A DNA stretch of 64,000 nucleotides. It comes from Lateolabrax maculatus (taxonomy: Eukaryota; Chordata; Actinopteri; Acropomatiformes; Lateolabracidae). The notes beneath the pieces were generated by a model. It had not been told where the DNA came from. It saw nothing but the letters and a program-made list of their open reading frames with translations, and searched no databases. How positions within the stretch are numbered: position 1 is the stretch's first letter; the number at the start of each line of letters is the position of its first letter. The stretch covers positions 570,001 to 634,000 of the forward strand of contig CM062211.1 of the NCBI GenBank assembly GCA_031216445.1, in the 5' to 3' direction. This document shows, piece by piece, positions 1 through 11,900 of this stretch. The position numbers and the translations under genes were made by a program.

Positions 1-329
1 ACACACACACACACGGGCTACAGCAGCACCTTGACTTCTTAGAGCAGTAACTGGACCCTGACAGTCAGCTTTAACAAAATCAAAAATCATGATCTCCCAA
101 AAGAAGCCCAGATCTCAGGAAACCAAATATCAATTTAAATTAGGAAACACCCACCTAGATCACACCCTATATTATGATTACCTGGGGCTAAAAATCAGTG
201 AAGATTTTCAATAACTAAACCCCCCAAAACATCCCTTCTGTCAGCTGGTCCTGAGGCTCACTGATCAACTAACACCCAATACTGTTCAACATCAGACCAG
301 CACTGCTCTCCAACCACCAATCAGAATAA

Positions 330-615
330 ACCAAATTATGAAACTAACAAAAGATGGCTATCTAGAACATTGGACGACTCAAACCAAACTTCATTGCTAT
401 CTGGCCCTAAACCATGAATATAAACTGGCAGAGTATATCTCTTTACTATCAGAGACACAAAGCAGAGACAAATCCTGACCAAATACAGACTGAGTGACTA
501 CAGCCTGGCCATAGAGAGAGGACGACACAAGAAGTCGTGGCTACCGCCAGAGAAAACAGTCTGCGGTCACTGCACAGCAGGTGAGGTAGAGACAGAGATG
601 CACTTGTATGTAACA
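330..615 (+). mobile_element. Retroelement C-terminal remnant with CxxC...E.E.H motif
   Basis: Two frames joined by a frameshift give LHCYLALNHEYKLAEY and then LTKYRLSDYSLAIERGRHKK followed by VCGHCTAGEVETEMHL. This zinc-knuckle-like tail is common in fish repeats and belongs, I think, to a non-LTR retroelement or a related transposon protein. It is broken and has no start. Confidence 0.45.
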
Positions 616-639
616 AATATAATAATACAACAGTAGAAT

Positions 640-640
640 A

Positions 641-692
<52 letters not shown>
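640..692. repeat. (TATC)n microsatellite
   Basis: About 13 uninterrupted TATC units, followed by a CA-rich stretch. Confidence 0.95.
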
Positions 693-1659
693 ACACTCAC
701 ACAGTTAGTTTGTGCAAACACATGGCATGTGTAGATTAAAAGTCTCCAATACACAAACATATGACCGGGCTGTGACCCCATGGAGTAGTATGTTATAGAG
801 ATAACACTCAGACTGTTGTTTTGTAAAGAGAAGAATTTACCTGATTAAACTGCAACTGCATTAGAACAGATCCAATCATTACAGTTTTAACAAGGGCTGA
901 AACCAGTTACTGAAAAAGTGGGGGTTGTCTTAGCCAGAACTGCAGGGAATAAAAAAAGACAGAACTCAAGAGAGTTGAAATCTGTCTGATCCCAGGTCCA
1001 GCTCGGACTTATTCATTATTACTGCTTGCATTCAATAAATTATATTTGCATGTCTATGTCTCTGTCTTGGTTGATTTCTTTTACGTATTTTAAGACTCCA
1101 ATAATTTTGTGTTTTTGACAAATGTTGGTTGAGTAAACCAGAATTTATCCTGGTCCAAGTTTATGTTTCTGAGCCGACACTACACATATAATCATGTTTG
1201 AAAATCTTTATTGTACATGTTTGGATACTTCTACTGCACTGTACATGTAACCTTTAACTGAGTGAACCTTGGCCTGATTTTTTTCCAAGGTATTATCAAT
1301 GTAACAGAAGGGTTTATGCAATGTGAATGACCAAAAGTTTGTTCAGTGTTTACAACTGCAAGAAAGTATAATAACTAGTCAGGTACTAAAACCTGGAAAC
1401 AGGTGCTCTTAGGAGAAGGTATTGGTCTTCTGGAGTGTGCGGGGAGAGTTGATAGTATGTAGGAGGGTAGCAAATCGCTAAAGTACCTTTTGATGGAACA
1501 AAACTAGACAAGGAGGTTTACTGGAAAAACAGCCTTGATCAGAGGTAAGACAGTTACAAGTCAAAGTAACAGTGTGTGTGTTCGTAGTAATGAAGGAACA
1601 TGTCACCCAGAGCAACAGTGATGTACACTGATGTATTTTTAATAGTTTCTGGATAACAA

Positions 1660-2010
1660 TAGAGCTTTATATTTCAGTGGTCCAAAAGGCTGCTGCTAAG
1701 CTTTTGACCAGGTGCTCTAAAAGGTCTCATGTGACAGTGATATTAATTGCTCTTCAGAATTTAATTCAAGTCTCTTGTGATAGAGCTCTGTATGTCAGGC
1801 ACCTGCCCACATTAGAGATCTACTACAGCCGTTATTACCAGCAGGTCTCTACTGTCCTGTTTTTAGAGTTTGTTGGTTGTTCCTTGATCCAGGCCACTGA
1901 AGGACTATGCTTTTGAGGTTGTGGCTCCTAAACTTTGGAACTCTCTCCCTTTGGACTGTGTTGACAATAGGAAAATATAGAAAAATCACCTGACTCATCC
2001 TTTAAAATTC
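1660..2010 (+). mobile_element. L2-clade LINE fragment, end of the reverse transcriptase ORF
   Basis: The reading frame starts VQKAAAKLLTRCSKRSHVT, a degenerate form of the L2 motif QNAAARVLT..KR.HI, and a shifted frame gives FEVVAPKLWNSLPL, the usual APxLWNxLP near the L2 C-terminus. It lies just beyond ttll12 exon 4 in its intron 4. Many substitutions; an old copy. Confidence 0.6.
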
Positions 2011-2069
2011 TTAATTCCTGACCAGTATCAGTGTGGTGTATGGTTGTGTGTGTGTGTATGTGTTTTCAC

Positions 2070-5000
2070 CTCCTTCCTGCAGGTCCTGCAGAGGCCAGAG
2101 CACAGAGTAGGCCAGCTGGCCCTGAATGGAGAAAAAAGGAGCCATGCCACAGCTGGGATGGTCAGAGTGCTGCACCTGGGAGCCAAACTCATCCATGATG
2201 TACCACAACGGAACCTTCTCCTCTGCAGACTGCACAAGAAGTCACAGGGAGCAGGAGAATAGGGAAATGGCGAAGGACAGAGAGACAACTGTGACTACAA
2301 CCACACTACAATTAAAACTATTATTATTAGTCTGATTATTCTGTTATCTGTCCTCCTGCTCTCTCCCCCTCTCTCCTCCCCTTTCAACCCAACGGGGTCG
2401 AGGCAGATGGCCGCCCACCCAGAGCCCGGTTCAGCTTTTGGTTTCTAACTGTTGAAAATGGAGTTTTTCCTCGCCAGTGTCTGCAAGTGCTGTTCATGGT
2501 GGGAATTGTTGGGTCTCTGTAAATAATATTTTAAAGAGTATGGTCTAGACCTACCCTTTGTGAAAAGTGTCTTGAGACATTTTTTGTTATGATTTGGCGC
2601 TATACAAATAAAGTTGACTTGACTTGACTACAGCAATGCTAGCGGGTCTGTGAGATTGTACTTAGACACGGCGGTGTCTGCATGGTTGTAATGTAGTAGT
2701 GTAACCATGCAGATGACCAGTTGCTGACATTTACACAGTAGTTGTCCAATCTATCTGGTATAGTCATATGATGTTATGGAGGCGCACACTTCATGCTTTA
2801 TTTTTCATTTACTTGACGACTTGTATGTAAATACACGATTTAACTCAGACCTACCCTGGCTTAAAGCAGTGGTGTAGCAAGTTCCACATGTGAAATGTGT
2901 AAAACCTTAAGTTCACAGGGACACAACATGGCAGCTGTGAGAGCACCTCAATAGAAAGAGGTATGGGTTGAAGTAATAATGAGAGGGTGGAACATGTTTT
3001 CTAACATACCCCCTGAGAGAGGTGATAAGTCTGGTTGTACTTCCACATGTGCTCCATCACCAGCTCCACTGTGTCTGGGTCAGGGGCCTCACCATGGAAG
3101 TCCACCCCCATGAGGGCGGCCATTCTAGGCAGCAGGCCGGGGATCTGCTCCAGCTGCTGACGGGCATTTTCCACACGGTAGGTCCAGGCGTGATCCACCA
3201 GGAAAACACTGCAGGCAGCACAGGAGGAAGATGGACAGAAATTTATATTAAAAAGCTTTTTAAAAATTCAATTTAAAGTTATTTTTTTATCTAAATTATG
3301 CATCGACAAATTTATACAAAAAACTTAAAGAAACCCCCTAAGACTGCAGCATAGATACTCATCTCCCTTGTGTAACCGTTTCAAAAATAAAGGTATCAAA
3401 GAAGGTCAGACTTAGGGTCTGCGAAAATAGGTCAAAAAACTGTTTCTTTCCTTGCATATCACATTAAAACGGAACATCTTCAAGACCTTTAGCTGATCTT
3501 CACTACTGTCTGAACCACGTCCACACTTTGTTGGCCTTGTTGAGGCCCCTCAGGTTATTCAACTATGACAAAGCAGAGATCATACATTTCAGCATATGTT
3601 TTTATTTTTCATCCATCAGTTGTTTTTTTTGCTTTTTCTTTCTTACTGTAAGACTCAGTTATGGAGATCCAAAGTCAATATTAAATTAATAACTAGAAAA
3701 TTGCCTTTCCTACATAAAATACATGTGAATGCTGAAAGTTGAAATAAATTGCAAAGCACTGCTGAAAAAGCACAAATGTGAAATGAATTGCCAAGCTAAG
3801 AGCTGAAATACACTGCTAGAACAGCTGGAAGTTAAACTGTGGGCCTAATATTATCAAGTTTTCACATTAATTGTAAGAAATTGCTGAAAAAAATTAAATA
3901 TTTTAAAAAGTAGAAAAAATTGAATAATACCATAAATGTCCTTAAAGAGCAAGTTTTAACATTTGAATGGTTTCTGCAGATTAAAGCATGCAGAAGGAGT
4001 AATTGACCGGAAAACCTACAGAACAAGAATACATTTTAAAGCAGAAATCTGAAATGATTTACTTACTTTTAAATTTTTATATAACTCATCGTTTAAATTA
4101 TATCAAGGCTTAAAGTTATACATATAAAGGCCGTGCCTTAAACCTGCATACTTTCTGATGGCCAGCAGGGAGCGACTCTACTAGCTGCAAAAAAAAAAAA
4201 AAAAAACAAGCAAACATGCCAACCTCAAGGCTTCAGTAGTCCACAAACCAATGGCTGACGTCACAGTTGATTAATCCACTTCTTTTATACAGTTTCTGGT
4301 TGGGACTCAGTTTGTGTGTGCACGTCTGTCAGTAAAAATCCCTTTGTAGTCCTCTTTACACAAAGATCCCAAAATAACGCAATCTATCAATTCTGTGTTC
4401 GTACCTTTTATACAGAAGGTAAAGCGGGAATAACGGTGCAACATTCCTGCCTTGAACATGCTGTGTAAAAGGGGCTATTGTTAGTGTGTGTGTGTGTGTC
4501 AGTGGGTGTGTGTTAATGTCTTTATGTGTATGCTAGTTTGCGTGTATGCTTGTGTCAGTATGTTTGTGTGTTAGTGCCTGTGAGTTTGTGTGTGTGTGTG
4601 TGTTTTCATGTGCGTCAGTACGTCAGTATGGGTGGGCCCTTGATACTGTGGCTCCAACCCCCATCAGCTATGTGCAGACTCTGGCTCCATGATGTCACAG
4701 CAGCGCCCGTCCGCCGGATATCTTCTCTACATTTTTTATGTATTTAGATTGACAAGGCTGTATGTGCTACCCACCTAGCTAGTTACGCTGTGAGCTTGTT
4801 ACTCAGCATCAAAGTGACAGTGTTAATGGCAGCAGCTAGCATTTTGATTCTAAAGATGTTACTCAGAGAAAGACTCACAGCTCTGTGAAGATCAACAATA
4901 AAGACTTTTTCTGTGGTTGCTCAAGCCAACTGGAGCTAGTTTGCAATGCTAACACAGATTCTTCATTTTGATGTTGAGTAATAAGATCTTTAGGAAGCAG

Positions 5001-6105
5001 CTGGTAGAACCATGAGTCAAAACTTAACACAGGGAAGCTTCTTTTAGCTGCAATGCTGCATACAGATGGATCTCAAATGTGCCGCAACCTGCCACTTTCT
5101 AGCCTGGCAGATACATCTGGCCCCTCTCCCATTCAAACTGAGTTCCCTGTCGGTTTCTCGGGATAACCAATCACAAGCGTTTATCTAGTAGGAGGCGGGT
5201 TTAATACGATGACTGACAGAGACGAGCGCCTATATGGCGGCTCCCGTTCCCCGGTCGGCTAAAGCGGCAGTATTAAACAGACTGGACGGTACATTTTCTC
5301 TAAAATAAGACACAAACAACTGTACTTAAACTTTATGTTGATAATAAAAATGTGTTTGCCGAAATTCTAACAGGATGTTCCGTCCGACAGGACGGCGTTT
5401 CATCGCTCTGATTAGCTAATACGCAATTGCGAATCAGTCTGGCGATGCCAGGCTGGTCCTCACCTGGTGGGCTCAGAGGCCTGCAGCCCTCTCTCCCGTG
5501 TCACAACTACTTTACAGCTAATCACCGCTATAGGATTGTCTTTCTTCTCCTCCTCATTCTCTTCATTTTCCTCGACGTTGTCTTGTTGGAACTGCATGAT
5601 TCCGAAAACTTCCCCAGCATCATAAATCTATGACAAACAAGTCAAGTCAAGTCAATTTTATTTGTATAGCGCCAAATCATAACAAAAGTTATCTCAAGAC
5701 GCTTTCACACAGAGTAGGTCTAGACCATACTCTTTAAAATATTATTTACAGAGACCCAACAGTTCCCACCATGAGCAGCACTTGGCGACAGTGGCGAGGA
5801 AAAACTCCCTTTTTTTAACAACACAAAATAACATTTTTCAAAAACATATTTTTCTTTTGAACTGTTGTTGTTTATCGGACTACAGTCACTGAATCTTAAG
5901 CTCTCCACTATCTCAGCCTCTCACCCGTGTGCACTGGCTGGATGTCAGTTAGCAGAAGACATACCTCGTTGGTGATTTTGTGATGGAGGCTCCTCCAGTA
6001 GATCTGGGGTATTCCTGAGGACTGTAGGGCCCCAGCGTGTAGGGCCACAAAGGCTGTGAATTCCTCGTCCTCCTCTCCGTTCACAATTATAGGGTTTGTT
6101 GACAT
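2070..6105 (-). CDS. ttll12: Tubulin tyrosine ligase-like protein 12, first four coding exons (partial)
   Basis: Coding exons on the minus strand: 6105-5965 (47 codons from ATG), 5627-5464, 3208-3010 and 2229-2070. All have GT donors and AG acceptors and the phases join without a stop, giving about 221 residues; the human protein is about 640. Matches to vertebrate TTLL12 include YDAGEVFGIMQ at the start of exon 2, DHAWTYRVENARQQL and MWKYNQTY in exon 3, and LWYIMDEFGS in exon 4. This is the N-terminal SET-like part; the ATP-grasp ligase domain would be encoded left of position 1. I found no exon 5 in 1-2069. TTLL12 is a cytoplasmic pseudo-ligase-like member of the tubulin-modifying family, linked to tubulin tyrosination, histone methylation and innate signalling (family knowledge). 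Exon 2 carries an acidic Glu/Asn run and is tightly bordered by transposable elements on both sides. Orthology is confident; the start follows the family's length. Confidence 0.93.
2340..2629 (+). mobile_element. L2-type LINE 3' end with TTGAC tail
   Basis: Matches the other window copies (5638-5819, 29508-29762, 37828-38520, 50894-51275): GAGTTTTTCCTCGCCA, AGTATGGTCTAGACCTACC, TTATGATTTGGCGCTATA and a terminal tandem of TTGAC. It is a 5'-truncated insertion in intron 3 of ttll12, opposite to the gene. Confidence 0.7.
4484..4610. repeat. Imperfect (GT)n tract
   Basis: Runs of GT dinucleotides interrupted by TATG and CAGT units, in ttll12 intron 2. Confidence 0.7.
5100..5454 (+). mobile_element. 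TAGCCTGG-ended non-autonomous DNA element, copy in ttll12 intron 2
   Basis: Begins TAGCCTGGCAGATAC and ends GGCGATGCCAGGCT; the interior shares TTTAATACGATGACTGAC, GCGGCAGTATTAAACAGACT and TAAACTTTATGTTGATAA with the copies at 20143, 25872, 26530 and 35142. Its right end is nine bases from the exon 2 splice donor of ttll12. No matching target duplication is visible, so one end may be rearranged. Confidence 0.65.
5638..5819 (-). mobile_element. L2-type LINE 3' end abutting ttll12 exon 2
   Basis: Reverse-orientation copy of the 3' repeat, starting in the CAAGT tandem tail at 5638. It ends ten bases before the acceptor of ttll12 exon 2 and lies in the same orientation as the gene, so it supplies the intron sequence where the branch point and pyrimidine tract should be. 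Confidence 0.75.
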
Positions 6106-6125
6106 TATTATGGCAAGATATCACT

Positions 6126-6156
6126 CACGTGGAGGTGGACTGATCAAACCCGGAAG
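6126..6156. promoter_or_regulatory. Putative ttll12 proximal promoter motifs
   Basis: Just upstream of the ttll12 ATG (6105) lie a CACGTG E-box (6126-6131) and a CCGGAAG ETS-type site (6150-6156). No TATA box is seen at a suitable spacing. Motif matches only. Confidence 0.25.
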
Positions 6157-6209
6157 GAGTGAGCCAGCTGAGCCAGCACTGCATTGTGGGACAGATTTAA
6201 AGGGCTCCC

Positions 6210-8919
6210 TCTACTTTCAACTATTGTAACTGTCCTCTGATCTACATGCAAAAACCTTTCAACCTGCATTCCACATTGTTATATAATAACAATAAATGAT
6301 TAATAATAACATTAATATAATAAATATAAATCTCAGTTTAATGGCTGAGAATTAACATGCAACTCTACATAGCTGTTTTGCATGTTTTTGCTCATAATAG
6401 TTTTAGGTCCCACAAACTACATTTACTTTATATTTAAGTCAGGTCATTTTAGTCAACAAAATAGCTGAGGAGTGACAAAACAGAATGAAGCTCTTCTAGA
6501 GTTTTCGATCACCAATGGTGGAGAGTACCTAAGTATATTTTCTCAAGTACTGTACTTCAATTCAGTTTTGAGGTTCTTGTACTGTACTGAAAACGCCATG
6601 AAAGGGGCTGTTCTGCATAGTGAGTACTTATACCTTTTTTTTTGTTGATACAACTCATTTAGGTAAAAAGAGGCAGTCCATATTCATTCTTGTCCTGTTT
6701 TCTAAATGTTTTATCAAATTGTTAAAGATTAATGGATAAACAACAGGTTCCTCTACCAGACAGTCAGACGTTCTGATGTACTGTGTGTCAAATGGTGTCT
6801 TCTATGTGTAAAGTTAGAATAAAACTACAGTATATCAGACTATTTCTGGATTATAAAAATAAATGTATATATTTTTAGTCAACAGTGTATTCAAAATAAA
6901 CAAGAAAAAACAAATACAAATAAAGTCAGCTGTGTGACAAATTTTTATTCAAATAAATAGAACAAAATTGAGCAATTTAAAATATAAAAGGATATGGAAA
7001 AATTATAAAAGCTTCAAATACACTCACAAAGCTTATTGCTGGCAAGCCTCCAAAGTAGTAAATACAATGTTATTAAATAATAATTGGAACTTCAAATAAA
7101 ATGTTTAATAAAATAATTTCAAATGGATTATCTTGATTGTTCGGTGGGGCTGACTGTACAATAGTACAGTACATTGCCCTGGACGTCACCTCATGTCAAC
7201 AATTACCTCACAGCAGAGGGAAGTGGAGGAAATGTTATGCCACTTCTTGTGTTCTTTTAAATCAGACTTACATTTATTTTATTAAAATATCCAATCTTAA
7301 ACACAAAGCGTTGCTATAAAGCATTATAATGTGCTTTAGATGCCTTTATAGTTATGTTTAGGCAGCTCATGTTGCTTTCACACCTCTGTTCAGTTCATTT
7401 GGTGCTTACCAAGGAAATATGATACATCTCTTCCCTTTAGTTCTAGTCAAATCTGGTTCACACTCATTAAATATCGCAAATTAACCAAGACAAGGAAACA
7501 TGAAACCATATGGACTGAAAGTCATTCACTTTACAGTTAGAAAATGCAATCAGCATCACACTGACTCACATGGGGAAAGTGTGGTGACTGACAGCAGGTC
7601 ATGCTGCACTTAACTGAATTTTGCTCTTAGGTTAATCTAATGCAAGTAAGACAGTTTCACAAAAAAATATTAGACTTATCTTAAGTCTAAAAAGTTAGCC
7701 GACCCAGGTTAACTCTGAACTAAGAGCCTTGTTTCCACGGTAATTACCAGGGACACCTGCTGACGACTGGCACCAAATGAAAAAAATATGCTGTGGAGTA
7801 GGTAATGAGAACATTTGCCAGCTTGTTGTTAATTTACAGCAGTGAGAACATTGTAGGTTAGTTTTGTTTATTCAAGGAAATTATCCTGAGTTTGACTGAT
7901 AAATTACCCAAATGCAGAGCTCTGCCACAGCCGCAGCATCTCAGCTCTGCTACAAGTCTGTACTGCACTGAGATTGAATGCTACTGGAAGTTTTTGTACC
8001 GTTACACTCTTCACTGAATCTTCCAAATAAAATATAGTGATATGATAGTTCAAGATCAGCAGATGTATTTAATAGTCATCAATCGTTTGAATTCATGCTT
8101 TAATCACACACGTAGTATCACAAAACCCTATGTCTGCTTTGCTTTGACACCATTAACAAACCGCACCAGAGTTCAGTTGGCCCAGTTTGAGATAGACCTC
8201 ATACCAGCCTAAATTAACCAAACTAAATGGCAAACGCACCATAGTTAATTTTAACCAAACCAAACAAGTTATATAGGTGTGAAAGAACCCTCAGTACACT
8301 TCGGGCACTCCAGCAATTTATTATCGAATTTTGTTAAAGTTAGGAGACAGAGGAGATACAAAATCTAAAAAAGAATGGTCAAAAACCATGCAACAGTGTC
8401 TGAGATAACCAGACTTTTATACCTTGTATGGGGTCAACCTAAACTCCCATAATACAACTTGATAGTGTCTTTCTCTGCCTGGTAAATGCCCATATCTGTA
8501 AAACACCAAACTCACCAGTTGTCAAAGTCAATTGAATCATCCCATGACCAGTCAATTGACTTGTAAAATTGGTTGAATTGTCTCTTTAGGGTTAGATAAA
8601 ATGGTCTTGGTTAAATATTGAAAAAGTCAACCTGTGAACCCTGGCCTCCAGTGTCCAAGTCATGTGGCTTTGTGTGATCACCACAGAACTTCTCACCAGC
8701 TACCTAAGCCCTTTGCCTCCATAAAACGTGAATCACTATTAAATATTGGTTGCATATGAATGCATTTTGTGTAAATACTCAAAATGACATCATCTTTACG
8801 AACAATGTGGTTGCTTCTCTGTGGTTGTTTTCAGACCTCATCCAAAGGGCATCATCATTTCCCAGCATTCACAACTGAGCATCACTGAGGATGGACATCC
8901 TTAGAATATGGCTTCAACT
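6210..8919. other. AT-rich interval, no gene recognised
   Basis: Between the start of ttll12 and the end of snx4. Only short open frames without family resemblance. The right part probably includes the snx4 3' untranslated region. Confidence 0.5.
8317..8322 (-). terminator. Candidate snx4 polyadenylation signal
   Basis: AATAAA on the minus strand about 600 nt after the snx4 stop codon. Other AT-rich hexamers exist nearby, so the choice is uncertain. Confidence 0.25.
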
Positions 8920-11900
8920 TTACATCTTTAAGAAGCATTCTTTGGCATTGCTCCACACTTGTATTCCCTGCAGGGAGATAGAAAAAGAAAAAAAAAACAC
9001 TTTTATCATGACCATGCCCACTATTTGTCCAGCAACCTTTAGATAGCTGATGTGCTGTTCTGTACCTTTTTGCACATGCTGATTTGCATGACAGCATAGT
9101 TGATGAGCGCTTCCTGCAGATCTTTGTCTTTCTGCTCCTTAAAGCGCTGCATGTCCACCCACGCCCTTTCAACAAGCTCTCTGCAGTAAGACACATCAAA
9201 TAAAGCACATACACACAAAACTGGCAAAGGTATTGTTTTTAAATCAGCACAGGGCATGTGATATTCTGCCAAGTCAGAAAACCTGTAGCAGAAGAATTTT
9301 TCACACATCTATTTCATGAAACAGGTGTGTAGGAGAGGGTTGATGAGATCACAGGTTGCTAGACCTTATATTTTGCAGGTTACATTTTTTGATGAACCTG
9401 TAGGGATGCATTTTCATAACAATTGAAAAACAGCATCAAAAAATATATAAAGCCCCACATAATAAATTTTGCTTAGAACCCTCCACAATACAATATATAA
9501 ATACAATAGACACCAGGGCCTTGGGAAATTTTTGTATTAAGGAAGGTTCTACGCAAATTTGTTATTGGTGCTGACTTTTTCTATGTGCTGTTAGGTTCAT
9601 CCAAAAATGTAACCTGCTAATTATGTCAATTTGATTACAATTACTTAATCCATGTATATATTGTAGCAATGTTTCCCCTTTGAATTTTGTGATGCCTTGT
9701 TGTATGTATTATGTATCAGCCAACAGTAAGCAGTGTCCACGACTCACTCGCACTCGACCGTTTTCTCCTTGACGGTCTCTTCACCCTCTGCTATCAGGTC
9801 CTCCAACAGCTTTAGTCTGGCCTCCCTCTGCTCAGGTGCCTCTTGGCCAAAAAGCTTGTTGGTCATGCCTTTGAAGGAGAATGTCCGGACAATCTGAAGA
9901 AGATAAATAAATAAATAAATAAAAAGTTAGTTTGGAAGTTGTTAACATCTAGTCTCCTCAAAGGTCTTAGCTTGGTTTAACATTACAAAATTAGCTATCA
10001 CCGCTCAGGAATAACAAAGGAAGAGTAAAAGAATACATGTATAACATGAGTATAGCGTACCCCTGTAGCCAGCTCCTCACGTTGCTGCTTCTTGGAGATG
10101 AGGTCCTGGGAGGCCATCTCAAGCTCAAACTGGGCCAGCTCATGTTTTCTGCACACTGCCCTGCCATAGCAAAGAGTGTAACATAATATTATCTGCTCTT
10201 GTGCGCTAAGACTTCGACATAGCAGAGGAGCAAAAAGGCCAATATCCAGTGAACACAGATGTGATACAATAAAACACACCAGTAGCCAAAAATCAGTTAT
10301 GAAGTATAAGATGTCATTGTTGATGGCTCTGCGACATACATGATCAAAAGGACACTTCAACACTTTCTCTGGAGGAGCCAGCCGTTCTACCTCCTGAGCC
10401 AAGCCTCCTCTGATATACTGATGTGGTAACTTCCTACATTAACTTATGTAAAAATCAAAGTCTATAATTATACAGCATGGTTCAGCAGGGAGATAGAACA
10501 ATTGTGGAAAAATTCAAATTCACAAATTCAAGTAAGAAAACAAACTCAAGGCCAATGACAGCAAGAGTGTATGGAAAGGCAATAAACAGATCAGTAACAA
10601 AAAAATCACTGTCAGTATGTCACAATAGTGACCAGTTTGCTAACTCCCCTCTGTGATAAACGAGTATGTGGTGAGGAACCTGCTGTGAATACAGAACAGC
10701 AGGAAAGCCTGCCAAAGACTCTTTCTCCTGTGCCAGCCCAAAAAGTTTGGGGTTTCCAGAAAGGGGATATAAAGTGTTCTCACCTCTCTTTCCTGCACCA
10801 GCACTTGCCGAAAGCAAAGCACTAACTACTTCTACTTCTGTATTTTAAAACATCTGACATTTTATTCTAATTTTGCACTAGATTTTCCTCTCGGACTGTT
10901 GTATGTAATGTTCTATGCGGTGGGGGTTATGTGTGAAGTGTTTGAAAAAAAAATCTGATCATGTGTCTTAACTTTGTTTTGTCATGAGCACACTTAGGGA
11001 AAGCCCTAACAACTAAGTTCTATGCTAATAAAGTACTGAATCTCGAATATGAAAAAGGATCTGAGATCAAATGGTGAGGTTGGCAAAATACACAGATTTG
11101 TACAAAACAATCAAGTAGCAGCTTCTCATTCTTAGCAGGTACTGACCGTCGCTTTCACTGGTTAATATGATGGCAGGTCAGCTGTTGCTAATTAATATTA
11201 ATCCTGTGAGTAACTTGATTACAGGCCAAAATAAGCAATTGTCTGTCATGATCTGTTCCTTTTTTGTTTGTTGTCACTTCTGCTCACTGCCCTTGGGCCA
11301 TGGACTCTTTCTGTTCCACTGACCTGCCATTCCCTCACCTTCCACAAGATGCCCTCTGACTTTCCTTCCTTTCCGCATCACCTGACTTCCCATCACCTGA
11401 CTGCCCCACCCATCTACACACCTGTCTCCTCTCATCTCTCTGCCTCTCAGTTACTCCTTCATCATCAGTCCAACTCCCTTCACCTGTTCACTCACCTGCC
11501 TCTAGTTACTAATCAGTCATCTATATATACCAGTTCACTTTCTTTGTCTGGTGTCAGATCCTTGTTTCATGTTTCAGTTTCCCAGTTGTCTGTGCTATGT
11601 TCCTTGGATAACCTGTTTTTGTTACCTGCCAGTTTTGGACTCTGGTTTCTGTTTGCCTCACCACCCTCTAAGTTCTTGTACACCTTTTGGAATAAACTCT
11701 CCTCTCCTCTCCTCTCTGCAATTGGGTCCTACCCCTGCCAACCCATTAACCCCTGTGACATTGTCTGCAGCCAGTGTGGGTTCTCAGCAAAATATGTATC
11801 ATGAGGGAAGACCCTCCACTCTGTGACAACACTGTACAACTGTGAGAGGACAGAGTGTTTCTGTAATGCCAACAACTCCAACAAAATTATGTCTTCTCCC

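Noticed and set aside
11268..11804. 178-codon open frame at 11268
   Set aside because: It is a Ser/Leu/His-rich reading of the CT-rich solo LTR, not a gene.
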